From: Flavobacterium ammoniigenes
Lineage (GTDB): Bacteria; Bacteroidota; Bacteroidia; Flavobacteriales; Flavobacteriaceae
Reading direction: 5' to 3'
NCBI RefSeq assembly: GCF_020886055.1
Contig: NZ_AP025184.1
Coordinates: 2,170,001-2,234,000 of the forward strand
DNA: 64,000 nucleotides
The stretch's first letter is position 1. The number at the start of each line of letters is the position of its first letter. A program made the position numbers and the translations under genes. The notes under the pieces were generated by a model. That model was given only the letters and a program-made list of their open reading frames with translations, was not told where the DNA came from and searched no databases. Shown piece after piece: positions 26,597-35,299 of this stretch.

Positions 26597-27802
26597 ATGA
26601 AATATCAATTAGTAGCATTCTTGTTTTTAGGAATCGTAAGTATTCAAGCACAAAAATTAAAAAAAGGCCTTCCTGCAAAAAAACCAGCCATCGCACAAAT
26701 GGCGAATACAACAATAAATGATGGAATTTTTGCCTCAATTCTTACCAATAAAGGAACTATTGTTATCCAATTGGAATACCAAAAAACTCCGGTTACTGTG
26801 GCCAATTTTATTAGTTTAGCTGAAGGTAAAAATCCTTTTGTAACCAATGAAAAAGTTAAAGGCAAGCCTTTTTATGACGGATTAACTTTTCATAGAGTAA
26901 TTAACAACTTCATGATCCAAGGAGGTGACCCTGCCGGGAATGGTACTGGAGGTCCGGGTTATACTTTTAAAGATGAGTTTACCGATTTAAAACACAACAA
27001 AGGTGGTATTCTTTCGATGGCTAATTCGGGTCCCGCTTCTAACGGAAGCCAGTTTTTTATAACACACAAAGACACTCCATGGTTAGATGGTGTTCACACC
27101 GTTTTTGGGCATGTAACTCAAGGAATGGAAGTAGTCAATAAAATTGAACAAAACGACCAAATTATCAAGCTAACTATTTCTCGTAAAGGAACTCTAGCAA
27201 CTAAATTTGATGCTGTTAAGGTATTCTCTGATTATTATGCTAACAAAGCAGAAGAGGCAAAAAAACAAGCAATAATTGATGCTGAAAACAAAGCCAAACA
27301 AGCTGCTTTACAAGCTGAAAAAAAACGAATTTATCTTGAAAAATACAGTGCCGTAATTAAAGAAAAGGCAGCTTATTTAGCGGCAAGTAAAGCTACAGCA
27401 ACTACCACGCTTTCGGGATTACAATATGTAGTACTTCAAAAAGGAAGTGGTGTCAAACCTGTAAATGGTAGTACCATCTATTTTAAATATGCTGGTTATT
27501 TTGAAGATGGAAATGTTTTTGACAGTAACTACGAAGAAGTAGCTACAACTTTTGGACTATTCGATCAAACACGAAAAGATCAAAATGGCTACCTAGCCTT
27601 TCCTTTTGAAGCTGGTAAAAAAACAGGAATGATTCAGGGGTTCATCGAAGGGATGAGTTTAATGGATTTAGGCGATAAAATTCTTATCTACATGCCCTCT
27701 AAATTAGCATATGGTGAAAGAGGGAACGGACCTATTCCTCCGAACACTAATTTATTTTTTGAATTGGAAATTACAGACAAAGCACCTGCTCTACAAAAAT
27801 AA
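26597..27802 (+). CDS. Dual-family peptidyl-prolyl isomerase (cyclophilin-FKBP fusion), periplasmic
   Basis: A 401-residue paralogue of the preceding gene, with a cleavable signal peptide (MKYQLVAFLFLGIVSIQAQ) but no lipobox. The cyclophilin domain (about 43-210) contains FHRVINNFMIQGGDP and the SNGSQFFITHKDTP active-site segment. A longer Ala/Lys/Glu-rich, probably coiled-coil linker (about 218-255) separates it from the FKBP domain (about 285-397, with KYAGYFEDGNVFDSN, MIQGFIEGM and IPPNTNLFFELEI). The tandem arrangement points to a local duplication, with one copy anchored and one soluble. It is the last gene of the DHH-gldI-PPIase operon, ended by a strong terminator. Confidence 0.92.
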   Translation: MKYQLVAFLFLGIVSIQAQKLKKGLPAKKPAIAQMANTTINDGIFASILTNKGTIVIQLEYQKTPVTVANFISLAEGKNPFVTNEKVKGKPFYDGLTFHRVINNFMIQGGDPAGNGTGGPGYTFKDEFTDLKHNKGGILSMANSGPASNGSQFFITHKDTPWLDGVHTVFGHVTQGMEVVNKIEQNDQIIKLTISRKGTLATKFDAVKVFSDYYANKAEEAKKQAIIDAENKAKQAALQAEKKRIYLEKYSAVIKEKAAYLAASKATATTTLSGLQYVVLQKGSGVKPVNGSTIYFKYAGYFEDGNVFDSNYEEVATTFGLFDQTRKDQNGYLAFPFEAGKKTGMIQGFIEGMSLMDLGDKILIYMPSKLAYGERGNGPIPPNTNLFFELEITDKAPALQK

Positions 27803-27807
27803 ATATC

Positions 27808-27843
27808 AAAAAAAATCCTCAACCACTGTTGAGGATTTTTTTT
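27808..27843. terminator. Bidirectional intrinsic terminator
   Basis: A 16-base near-perfect stem (AAAAAAAATCCTCAAC) with loop CACT is flanked by A and T runs, between the PPIase operon and a convergent gene. Confidence 0.9.
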
Positions 27844-27860
27844 ATAATAGAGTCATTAAA

Positions 27861-28298
27861 TTACTTTCCAAACTTCCAATCAAACTCGTCTTTTGAATTG
27901 ATGATCGCTCCAATTTCAAACTTCACTACTTCTTCAAATTCGGTTTGAAAAATGATCCAATTTTCTTCATTGAAGTAATTTTCAAACGTATCAAATTCTT
28001 CTTGAGTGAATTTGGTAATATTTTTAGAAACTAAATCTTGTTTCACATCGGTAATCTTTTTACCAATAATAGTATTTCCAAACAACTCTAAATCAGCACC
28101 AGAAGCTACAATATATCCCAACTTAAAATCTTCTTCTTGATAAAAAGTCAAACGGGATTTCAGTTTGTTGTACACTAAAATCTGGTTGTTATCTTCGTCT
28201 TTATAATTGCGATCTGGTTTCCCATAAATGGCTTCAACGTCTTTTTGTTTCATTCCAAAAAGCAATTTGTCGATTCCGTTTTTCAGATTAATTTTCAT
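27861..28298 (-). CDS. Hypothetical soluble protein (145 aa)
   Basis: A 145-residue acidic protein with no signal peptide. It opens with MKINLKNGIDKLLFGMKQKDVEAIYGKPDR. The G-x-x-x-x-D-V-x-x-x-x-G-x-P pattern resembles that in SmpA-like and some immunity-type folds, but the rest does not let me name a family. The C-terminus is rich in Glu, Phe and Trp. It lies 32 bases after the next small gene on the same strand, and both follow purM, so it may be the last gene of that transcript. No toxin or secretion gene is nearby. The coding call is firm because the frame is long, starts with ATG and fits between a terminator and its neighbour. Confidence 0.7.
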   Translation of the reverse strand: MKINLKNGIDKLLFGMKQKDVEAIYGKPDRNYKDEDNNQILVYNKLKSRLTFYQEEDFKLGYIVASGADLELFGNTIIGKKITDVKQDLVSKNITKFTQEEFDTFENYFNEENWIIFQTEFEEVVKFEIGAIINSKDEFDWKFGK

Positions 28299-28330
28299 AA
28301 TTTGTTATTGTTTAAAAACTGTGATAAAAT

Positions 28331-28687
28331 CTATTCGTTCATTTCGTCAAAACGAACAGGCACTTGAGGATCATAACATGGACATTTGAATTCTTCCAAG
28401 GTGGAAGCTAATAATTCCATCGTTTTACCTTCGGTTCCATAACAATCAATTAGAATACTTTGTGGTGTTGATTTTACTTGAAAAGCGCCTTTTCCATTAG
28501 AATTTTTCCAACTATTCTCATCCACCTTTTCCCAGCTTGAAAAAACACTAGCTATACGATTGAGTATCACATTCACAGGTAATTCTTCTAATCCTTCAAC
28601 CATTTCCTGCTCCACCAAAGCTTCGTAAACCAATTGATGATTCAAATAAACACCTTCCTGATACTGCCAAAATACTAATTCGTACAT
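28331..28687 (-). CDS. Hypothetical soluble protein (118 aa)
   Basis: A 118-residue acidic protein without signal peptide or membrane segment. It begins MYELVFWQYQEGVYLNHQLV and has a central SSWEKVDENSW segment and a C-terminal CPCYDPQVPVRF with a CxC pair. No family is recognised. The Cys pair could bind metal, but only two Cys are present there. It starts 19 bases after the purM stop and is likely co-transcribed with purM and the following unknown gene. I make no functional claim. Confidence 0.7.
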   Translation of the reverse strand: MYELVFWQYQEGVYLNHQLVYEALVEQEMVEGLEELPVNVILNRIASVFSSWEKVDENSWKNSNGKGAFQVKSTPQSILIDCYGTEGKTMELLASTLEEFKCPCYDPQVPVRFDEMNE

Positions 28688-28706
28688 CTAATTGTTTTAC
28701 ATTATA

Positions 28707-29885
28707 TTAATACTCGAAAGTACCGTATTCGCTAGAAATAGTTAATTTTTTAGTTGCCGAAGCTTCTACTCTACCCACAATTTGAGCCTCTACATTAAAT
28801 GATTTTGAAATGGCAATAATGTCCTGCGCTACCGCTTCAGGAACATACAATTCCATTCGGTGACCACAGTTGAAAACCTGGTACATTTCTTTCCAGTCGG
28901 TTTTAGATTGCTCTTGAATCAATTGAAACAAAGGCGGAACCGGAAACAAATTGTCTTTTATAATATGAAGATTATTGACAAAATGTAAAATTTTAGTCTG
29001 CGCTCCTCCACTACAATGCACCATTCCGTGAATTTCTTTAGACGAATAGGTATCTAAAATTTTCTTGATAATGGGAGCATAGGTTCTGGTTGGCGAAAGC
29101 ACTAATTGCCCCGCATCAATAGGAGAATTCTCTACTGCATCTGTCAAATTAACTTGACCTGAATAGATCAATTCGTCAGGAACTGCAGCGTCAAAACTCT
29201 CTGGGTATTTGTGTGCCAAATATTTTCCAAACACATCGTGACGTGCCGAAGTCAAACCATTACTTCCCATACCACCATTGTAACTTTTCTCGTAAGTAGC
29301 TTGTCCAAAAGACGCCAAACCTACGATTACATCACCCGCTTGGATATTAGCATTATCAATCACTTTAGCACGTGGCATTCTTGCCGTAACCGTAGAATCC
29401 ACAATAATAGTTCGAACTAAATCACCTACATCAGCGGTTTCTCCTCCAGTAGAATGAATCGTTACCCCAAACGAATCCAATTCTTTAATTAATTCCTCTG
29501 TACCATTAATGATTGCCGAAATTACTTCTCCAGGAATTAGATTTTTATTTCTTCCAATAGTTGATGAAAGCAAAATATTATCGGTAGCTCCAACACATAA
29601 CAAATCGTCAATATTCATGATCAACGCATCTTGCGCAATGCCTTTCCAAACCGAAATATCTCCTGTTTCTTTCCAATACATATAGGCTAAAGACGATTTA
29701 GTACCTGCGCCATCGGCATGCATTATCAAGCAATAGTTTTCGTCTTGAGTTAAATAATCGGGAACGATTTTACAAAAAGCTTGTGGAAACAATCCTTTGT
29801 CAATATTTTTTATGGCATTGTGTACATCTTCTTTGGATGCCGAAACACCGCGTTGTGCGTATCTTTTTGAAGTATCTGAACTCAT
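28707..29885 (-). CDS. purM: Phosphoribosylformylglycinamidine cyclo-ligase (AIR synthase)
   Basis: The enzyme closes the imidazole ring of 5-aminoimidazole ribotide (AIR) in purine synthesis, using ATP. At 392 residues it is the longer Bacteroidota form. Motifs include RYAQRGVSASKEDVHNAI at the start, HADGAGTKSSLAY (about 55-67, the ATP/substrate loop) and GGETADVGDLVRTI (about 150-163), with CSGGAQTK in the C-terminal AIRS domain (about 290). The ATG at 29885 follows a TATCTTTG -7 element with a leader of about 44 bases. Two small unknown genes follow closely on the same strand. Confidence 0.9.
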   Translation of the reverse strand: MSSDTSKRYAQRGVSASKEDVHNAIKNIDKGLFPQAFCKIVPDYLTQDENYCLIMHADGAGTKSSLAYMYWKETGDISVWKGIAQDALIMNIDDLLCVGATDNILLSSTIGRNKNLIPGEVISAIINGTEELIKELDSFGVTIHSTGGETADVGDLVRTIIVDSTVTARMPRAKVIDNANIQAGDVIVGLASFGQATYEKSYNGGMGSNGLTSARHDVFGKYLAHKYPESFDAAVPDELIYSGQVNLTDAVENSPIDAGQLVLSPTRTYAPIIKKILDTYSSKEIHGMVHCSGGAQTKILHFVNNLHIIKDNLFPVPPLFQLIQEQSKTDWKEMYQVFNCGHRMELYVPEAVAQDIIAISKSFNVEAQIVGRVEASATKKLTISSEYGTFEY

Positions 29886-29929
29886 GTAGTTAGTGGTGTA
29901 GTCCGCCTTTCGGCAAATTGTATTTTGGG

Positions 29930-29937
29930 CAAAGATA
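29930..29937 (-). promoter_or_regulatory. -7 element of purM
   Basis: TATCTTTG followed by C on the minus strand matches TAnnTTTG. Downstream in the leader is a small GCC-GAAA-GGC hairpin. Confidence 0.45.
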
Positions 29938-29997
29938 ATTATTTTTTTGGCTTTTGCCTAAGTAGAATTGGCAACAAATTATCTATTTTTCTTTCAT

Positions 29998-30026
29998 AAA
30001 AAAGCCTCTCTGAAATGAGAGGCTTT
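29998..30026 (-). terminator. Intrinsic terminator after glnN
   Basis: On the minus strand AAAGCCTCTC pairs with GAGAGGCTTT and is followed by a T-run, 20 bases after the glnN stop. Confidence 0.85.
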
Positions 30027-30046
30027 GTGTAAAATGAATGTGATTA

Positions 30047-32236
30047 TTATTTAGTAAACAATAACTCTCTGTATTTAGTAAGCGTCCACATCTCATTATC
30101 TACCAGTAATTCTAACTTATCGCAATGGTTTCTGATGACTTCAAAATAAGGTTTTACTTTATTACAATAGGCTTCTGCCATTGCTTGAGCATCCGTTAAT
30201 TGATTTGCTTTTTTTCTTTCGTTGGTCATTTCCTCTACTTTCGTATTGATTCCTTCGATATGAGCCGAAATTTGTTTGATTATCGCGATTTGCTCTTTAG
30301 AAACACTTTCAAAATCTTTACCGAAAATTTCTTTTAATCCGCGAACATTCTCAATCAAATTATTTTGGTAACGAATGGCTGTTGGAATTACATGATTACG
30401 AGCAATATCTCCTAAAACTCTACCTTCAATTTGGATTTTTTTGGTGTATTCTTCCAATTCAATTTCGTATCGCGCTTCTACCTCAATATGATTCATAATT
30501 CCTAGTTCAGCAAATAAATCCAAAGCTTGTTTAGAAGCCCTAGCTTTCAATGCTTCGGGAGTAGTTTTATAATTACTCAAACCTCTTTTAGCCGCCTCTT
30601 GTTCCCAAGCTTCGCTGTAGCCATCACCCTCAAACAAGATTTTTTTAGATTGCTTGATGTATTCTCTTAACACGTTGAAAATGGCATCGTCTTTTTTCAT
30701 GCCTTTTTCGTCAATTAAGGTATCCACTGCTACTTTAAAATCGCGCAATTGTTTGGCCACAATTGCATTCAAAGTAGTCATTGCATTCGAACAATTGGCA
30801 GAAGAACCAACGGCTCTAAATTCAAATTTATTGCCCGTAAAAGCAAATGGAGAGGTTCTATTTCTATCGGTATTATCCAGCATTAAATCTGGAATTTTAC
30901 CAACTACATTTAATTTTAAATCGGTTTTTTCTTCAGGAGATAATTTCCCTGTGGTTACCCCTTCTAACTCCGCTAAAACTTTAGTCAAAGATTCTCCAAT
31001 AAAAACCGAAATAATGGCAGGTGGTGCTTCATTAGCTCCCAATCGATGGTCGTTACTGGCAGTAGCAATAGAAGCTCTCAACAACGATTCATTGTCATTA
31101 ACCGCTTTGATAGTATTGATAAAGAAAGTCAAAAACTGCAAATTACTCATTGGTGTTTTGCTTGGACTTAACAAGTTCACCCCAGTATCAGTAGCCAACG
31201 ACCAGTTGTTGTGCTTACCAGAACCATTTACCCCTTTGAATGGTTTTTCGTGAAATAGTACTTTAAAATCATGACGCTCGGCTACTTTTTCCATCACGTC
31301 CATCAACAAACAGTTGTGATCTACAGCCAAATTGGTTTCTTCAAAAATAGGTGCCAGCTCAAATTGGTTTGGTGCCACTTCGTTATGACGTGTTTTTACC
31401 GGTATACCCAATAACATACACTCTTGTTCCAAATCTCTCATGTAGGTCAACGCACGTGTTGGTATAGATCCAAAATAATGATCGTCTAGTTGTTGTCCTT
31501 TAGCCGATGTATGTCCTAACAAAGTACGACCTGTCATCATCAAATCAGGACGCGATTTTGCCAGCGAACGATCAATTAAAAAATATTCTTGTTCCCAGCC
31601 CAAAGTGGCCGTTACTTTTTTAACATTTTTGTCAAAATACTTACACACTTCTGTAGCGGCATCGTCCATAACCGTAAGTGCTCGCAATAAAGGTGTTTTA
31701 TAATCTAAAGCCTCACCGGTATAGGATATAAAAACTGTTGGAATACATAAAGTAGTTCCAAAAATGAATGCTGGAGAGGTTGGATCCCAAGCGGTATAGC
31801 CTCTTGCTTCGAAGGTATTTCTAATTCCTCCATTTGGAAAACTGGAGGCATCAGGTTCTTGTTGCACTAATTGCGCACCGCCAAATTTTTCAACAGGATC
31901 ACTGCCATCATAAGACGTTTCAAAGAAAGCATCGTGTTTCTCAGCGGTTGTGCCTGTGAGCGGTTGAAACCAGTGGGTATAATGCGTAACTCCTTTAGAA
32001 AGCGCCCATTCCTTCATTCCCATAGCGACATAATCCGCAATTTTTCTGTCAATTTTTGTCCCATGTTGAATAGCTCCTTGTACCGCTTTGAAAGCCTCTG
32101 AAGTTAAATATTGCTTCATCGCTTTGGCATTAAATACATTGGATCCAAATAGGATTGATTTTTTTTCAGTTTCTTCAAAGTGGAGAGGCTTTCTTGTAGA
32201 GGCTTCTCTTAAAGCTTGAAAACGTATTGTTGACAT
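30047..32236 (-). CDS. glnN: Glutamine synthetase type III
   Basis: This enzyme makes glutamine from glutamate, ammonia and ATP. The 729-residue size is characteristic of GSIII, which is twice as long as GSII and assembles as a dodecamer. Conserved segments include LGWEQEYFLID (about 213-223, catalytic Glu-x-Glu), the NGSGKHNNWSLATD loop with the active-site His, the RxGxNEAPPAIISVFIG segment, and FRAVGSSANCS. It is the common glutamine synthetase of Bacteroidota. Here it is divergent from a GSII gene across 268 bases, so the two isoenzymes could be regulated from the same region in response to nitrogen. It ends in its own terminator. Confidence 0.95.
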   Translation of the reverse strand: MSTIRFQALREASTRKPLHFEETEKKSILFGSNVFNAKAMKQYLTSEAFKAVQGAIQHGTKIDRKIADYVAMGMKEWALSKGVTHYTHWFQPLTGTTAEKHDAFFETSYDGSDPVEKFGGAQLVQQEPDASSFPNGGIRNTFEARGYTAWDPTSPAFIFGTTLCIPTVFISYTGEALDYKTPLLRALTVMDDAATEVCKYFDKNVKKVTATLGWEQEYFLIDRSLAKSRPDLMMTGRTLLGHTSAKGQQLDDHYFGSIPTRALTYMRDLEQECMLLGIPVKTRHNEVAPNQFELAPIFEETNLAVDHNCLLMDVMEKVAERHDFKVLFHEKPFKGVNGSGKHNNWSLATDTGVNLLSPSKTPMSNLQFLTFFINTIKAVNDNESLLRASIATASNDHRLGANEAPPAIISVFIGESLTKVLAELEGVTTGKLSPEEKTDLKLNVVGKIPDLMLDNTDRNRTSPFAFTGNKFEFRAVGSSANCSNAMTTLNAIVAKQLRDFKVAVDTLIDEKGMKKDDAIFNVLREYIKQSKKILFEGDGYSEAWEQEAAKRGLSNYKTTPEALKARASKQALDLFAELGIMNHIEVEARYEIELEEYTKKIQIEGRVLGDIARNHVIPTAIRYQNNLIENVRGLKEIFGKDFESVSKEQIAIIKQISAHIEGINTKVEEMTNERKKANQLTDAQAMAEAYCNKVKPYFEVIRNHCDKLELLVDNEMWTLTKYRELLFTK

Positions 32237-32281
32237 TTTGACAATTTTAAATTATTAAATACTCATTTGTACTAAGTAAAG

Positions 32282-32289
32282 CAAATATA
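32282..32289 (-). promoter_or_regulatory. -7 element of glnN
   Basis: TATATTTG followed by C on the minus strand matches TAnnTTTG, 45 bases before the glnN ATG. No exact TTTG at -33. Confidence 0.45.
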
Positions 32290-32459
32290 AACAATAATGA
32301 ACAATAAAAAATGAAGTGCCCCTTTTGCGAAATTATTTTTTATAAGTGCTAAAAATTGTTATTTTTTAAATATACCCCTATTAAAATGCAGTTCTGTGAA
32401 AAGTAACCTATTACAATATAAAAACACCCCCTTTTTTTTCAGCACTAAAAAAAATATTT

Positions 32460-32467
32460 TAAATTTG
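32460..32467 (+). promoter_or_regulatory. -7 element of the GSII gene
   Basis: TAAATTTG matches TAnnTTTG, 37 bases before the GSII ATG. The upstream region is T-rich with no exact -33 TTTG. The 268-base divergent region otherwise holds only AT-rich sequence with AGCACTAAAA-like repeats of unclear meaning. Confidence 0.45.
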
Positions 32468-32504
32468 TACCAGAATTTGAATCACAAAATAAATTTATAG
32501 TATC

Positions 32505-33521
32505 ATGGCTAAAATTAAATTAGAATACCTTTGGTTAGATGGTTACGAACCAACTCAAAATCTTAGAAGTAAAACTAAAGTAGAAGAGCACGAAAACTTT
32601 CAAGGAACTTTAGCAGAAATTGGAAACTGGTCTTTTGACGGGTCTTCAACAAAACAAGCTGAAGGCGGATCTTCTGACTGTTTATTAGTACCAGTTGCAA
32701 TCTATCCAGATCCAACTCGTGTAAACGGATATTTAGTAATGTCAGAAGTTATGTATGCTGACGGAACACCACACCCTTCTAATGGTAGAGCAACTATCGA
32801 CGACGAAGATGACGATTTCTGGTTTGGTTTTGAGCAAGAATATTTCATCATGGATACTAAAACTTTATTGCCTTTAGGATTCCCTGTTGGAGGTTACCCT
32901 GCACCACAAGGTATGTATTACTGTTCAGTTGGTGGAAAAAACACTCACGGAAGAAAATTAGTTGAAGAGCATGCAGATTTATGTATTGCTGCTGGAATTA
33001 ATTTTGAAGGTATTAACCAAGAAGTTGCTTGTGGACAATGGGAATTCCAATTGTTTGCTAAAGGAGCTAAAAAAGCAGGTGATGAAATCTGGGTTGCTAG
33101 ATACTTATTAGATCGTTTGACTGAAAAATACGGTTACTATATTGAATACCACCCAAAACCATTGGGAGACACTGACTGGAATGGTTCTGGTATGCACGCT
33201 AACTTCTCTAACTCTGTATTAAGAACATGTGGAGATCAAGCTACTTACGAAAGAATCTGTGAAGCGTTCCGTCCAGTAACTAAAGAACATATTGCTGTTT
33301 ATGGGGCATACAACGAACAACGTTTGACTGGTAAACACGAAACTGCATCTATCCACGATTTCTCTTATGGAGTATCTGATAGAGGAGCTTCTATCCGTAT
33401 CCCATTAATCACTGTTCAAAAAGGATGGAAAGGTTGGTTGGAAGATAGAAGACCAGCTTCAAATGGAGATCCATACAAAATTGCTGCTAGAATTATCAAA
33501 ACTGTAAAATCAGCTTTGTAA
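32505..33521 (+). CDS. Glutamine synthetase type II (eukaryote-like, beta-grasp domain)
   Basis: A 338-residue GSII. It opens with KLEYLWLDGYEP and has the beta-grasp segment WSFDGSSTKQAEGGSSDCLL (about 43-62). FWFGFEQEYFIMD carries the catalytic Glu pair (about 107-117), GxNxEVACGQWEFQ follows at about 165-178, and the ATP/glutamate site includes WNGSGMHANFS (about 225-235) with HETASIHDFSYGVSDRGASIRIP near the end. GSII is the eukaryotic and actinobacterial form and is also found in Flavobacteriia. It is divergent from the GSIII gene, giving the cell two non-homologous-length isoenzymes from one locus. Monocistronic, with its own terminator. Confidence 0.93.
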   Translation: MAKIKLEYLWLDGYEPTQNLRSKTKVEEHENFQGTLAEIGNWSFDGSSTKQAEGGSSDCLLVPVAIYPDPTRVNGYLVMSEVMYADGTPHPSNGRATIDDEDDDFWFGFEQEYFIMDTKTLLPLGFPVGGYPAPQGMYYCSVGGKNTHGRKLVEEHADLCIAAGINFEGINQEVACGQWEFQLFAKGAKKAGDEIWVARYLLDRLTEKYGYYIEYHPKPLGDTDWNGSGMHANFSNSVLRTCGDQATYERICEAFRPVTKEHIAVYGAYNEQRLTGKHETASIHDFSYGVSDRGASIRIPLITVQKGWKGWLEDRRPASNGDPYKIAARIIKTVKSAL

Positions 33522-33544
33522 TCTAAATCCAATTATATCAAATG

Positions 33545-33573
33545 AGTGCCTTCCAAAAGAAGGCACTTTTTTT
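33545..33573 (+). terminator. Intrinsic terminator after the GSII gene
   Basis: AGTGCCTTC pairs with GAAGGCACT around a CAAAA loop and is followed by seven T. Confidence 0.88.
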
Positions 33574-33604
33574 ATTCCTAATCTAAAAACCTTATTTTTG
33601 TTTT

Positions 33605-34165
33605 ATGGAAAACACATTGAAATTATATATGGTTATGTTGGGCTGCACGCCTAAAGGCCGATTTACTGAACAACACGATATTTTTTTTGGAATAGGCAAT
33701 TCTTTGAAGGAATTAATTCCGGAGATGAAAGCTTTTTGGCCTGAAGCCAAAGGTAAAATTCATATTGACGCTTGGCGTGAAGTAACAGCCGTGAATAATT
33801 ATTCCATAGCCATTGTTCCAAAAAATCCAACTACAAACAATGAAAACCTATTCTTCATAAATTTAGGGGGCTACAAAGAAAACGAATTTGAAGAATACCA
33901 TTATAAAACATTAGCAGTAGCTGAAAGCCTGGGTAAAGCAGCCAAAATAGCTAAAGCCACAACTTTTTATAAACACTATAGTTTCCCGGGTGCTACCTCA
34001 CATATAGATGACAAATACGGCATTGATGTCGATGATATTCACAATGTTGCAGATATTTTAGCCCCAATTTTTAAGGAGCGTCATTCCATACAAATTATAC
34101 CATCTGAAACCCGTTTAGAAGAGGATACACTTCACATTGGCTATGTGAAAATTGACACCCTCTAA
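33605..34165 (+). CDS. DUF1543 domain-containing protein
   Basis: A 186-residue soluble protein. The start LYMVMLGCTPKGRFTEQHDIFF matches the DUF1543 family (M-x-L-G-x-x-P-x-G-R-x-x-E-x-H-D), as do GIGNSLKELIPEMKAFWP and KIHIDAWREV. A second related half with NLGGYKENEFEEYH and a C-terminal IQIIPSETRLEE strand follows. The family is found across Proteobacteria and Bacteroidota and has no assigned reaction. It sits 84 bases after the GSII stop, past that gene's terminator, and 120 bases before purU. No promoter of its own could be identified with confidence. Confidence 0.83.
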   Translation: MENTLKLYMVMLGCTPKGRFTEQHDIFFGIGNSLKELIPEMKAFWPEAKGKIHIDAWREVTAVNNYSIAIVPKNPTTNNENLFFINLGGYKENEFEEYHYKTLAVAESLGKAAKIAKATTFYKHYSFPGATSHIDDKYGIDVDDIHNVADILAPIFKERHSIQIIPSETRLEEDTLHIGYVKIDTL

Positions 34166-34285
34166 ACCCAATTTTCTAACACAATTCTGCTGTAGATTGT
34201 TTTAAAAACAAGGTGATTCAAATGAAAAATAAGTTTAGATTTGAAAATACATTAACAATTAACGAAGAGTTTCAAATAAACGCCT

Positions 34286-35140
34286 ATGCAACGAATTACA
34301 ATCCTTATTCACTGCGAAGATCAAAAATCAATTATTGCTACAGTGACCAATTATATTGCGGCTATTAATGGAAATATCATTTACTTAGATCAACATGTAG
34401 ACGCTGACGAGAATGTGTTTTTTATGCGTTTGGAATGTGAATTTAGTGCCAAAGATTGGAATTTAGAATCCATTAAATCCCATTTCGAAACCCATTTGGC
34501 CAATCCTTTCAACATGAATTGGGAAATTTATCCTCAAGAACAAAAACCAAAAATGGCCCTATTTATTTCAAAATACGACCATTGCTTGTATGATATTTTA
34601 GGTCGTTATAGTGCAGGCGAATTGAATCTTGAAATCCCACTAATCATTAGTAATCATGAAGATTTAAGATCCGTTGCAGATCGCTTTGAGATTCCGTTTG
34701 AATATGTACCATTTACCAAAGAAATTAAAGCGCAAGGCGAACAACAACAATTGGATTTATTAGCGAAGCACCAAATTGACTTTGTCGTATTGGCGCGTTA
34801 TATGCAGATTATCACTCCTCAATTAATTGCAGCTTACAAAAACAATATCATCAATATCCACCATTCCTTTTTACCCGCATTTCCTGGAGCCAAACCCTAC
34901 CATTCGGCTTTCAAACGTGGCGTAAAAATCATCGGTGCAACAAGTCATTATGTAACCGAAGAATTGGACGAAGGCCCAATTATCGAGCAAGACATTACCC
35001 GCGTATCCCACTCCCATTCGATAGAAGATTTCATTATGAAAGGTCGTGACTTGGAGCGAATGGTTTTGGCACGTGCCATACAACTGCATGCTGAACGAAA
35101 AACCATAGTATACAATAATAAGACAGTGGTTTTTTCTTAG
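34286..35140 (+). CDS. purU: Formyltetrahydrofolate deformylase
   Basis: The enzyme hydrolyses 10-formyl-THF to THF and formate, supplying formate for purine synthesis and balancing the one-carbon pool. The 284-residue product has an N-terminal ACT domain (about 1-80, ITILIHCEDQKSIIATVT) that probably senses Met or Gly. The formyltransferase domain (about 88-284) contains KYDHCLYDIL, VVLARYMQIITPQLI and the folate-site NIHHSFLPAFPGAKPYHSA with the catalytic His. GATSHYVTEELDEGPII carries the catalytic Asp. The layout and length match PurU. A terminator-like hairpin lies about 130 bases downstream. Confidence 0.95.
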   Translation: MQRITILIHCEDQKSIIATVTNYIAAINGNIIYLDQHVDADENVFFMRLECEFSAKDWNLESIKSHFETHLANPFNMNWEIYPQEQKPKMALFISKYDHCLYDILGRYSAGELNLEIPLIISNHEDLRSVADRFEIPFEYVPFTKEIKAQGEQQQLDLLAKHQIDFVVLARYMQIITPQLIAAYKNNIINIHHSFLPAFPGAKPYHSAFKRGVKIIGATSHYVTEELDEGPIIEQDITRVSHSHSIEDFIMKGRDLERMVLARAIQLHAERKTIVYNNKTVVFS

Positions 35141-35208
35141 TGATAAACTTAACGAAACTCCAACAAACTAATAACACAACCTTAACAGTAATTAGTTGAC
35201 TATCAAAC

Positions 35209-35299
35209 TACTTTTGTAGTCGTAATGAGCTGGTTACTCGTTATTTGGTTTTGGTTAGTAAAAGGAATGTCGATAGCTTAGTTGCCTCGGCATTTTTTT
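35209..35299 (+). ncRNA. Possible short transcription unit (sRNA or 18-codon ORF)
   Basis: A TACTTTTG -7-like element (35209-35216), itself part of an ACTAC-TTTT-GTAGT hairpin, is followed by about 50 bases and then a terminator hairpin at 35267-35299. An 18-codon hydrophobic ORF (ATG 35225, stop 35279-35281) fills the interval. No good -33 element is present. It may equally be just the 3' end of the purU transcript. Confidence 0.25.
35267..35299 (+). terminator. Intrinsic terminator downstream of purU
   Basis: ATGTCGA pairs with TCGGCAT (one G-T wobble) around a 13-base loop, followed by a run of seven T that reaches the stop codon of the convergent hydrolase gene. Confidence 0.7.

Noticed and set aside
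34228..34300. Short ORF before purU (MKNKFRFENTL-)
   Set aside because: It overlaps the purU start in another frame, and nothing in composition or context supports it.
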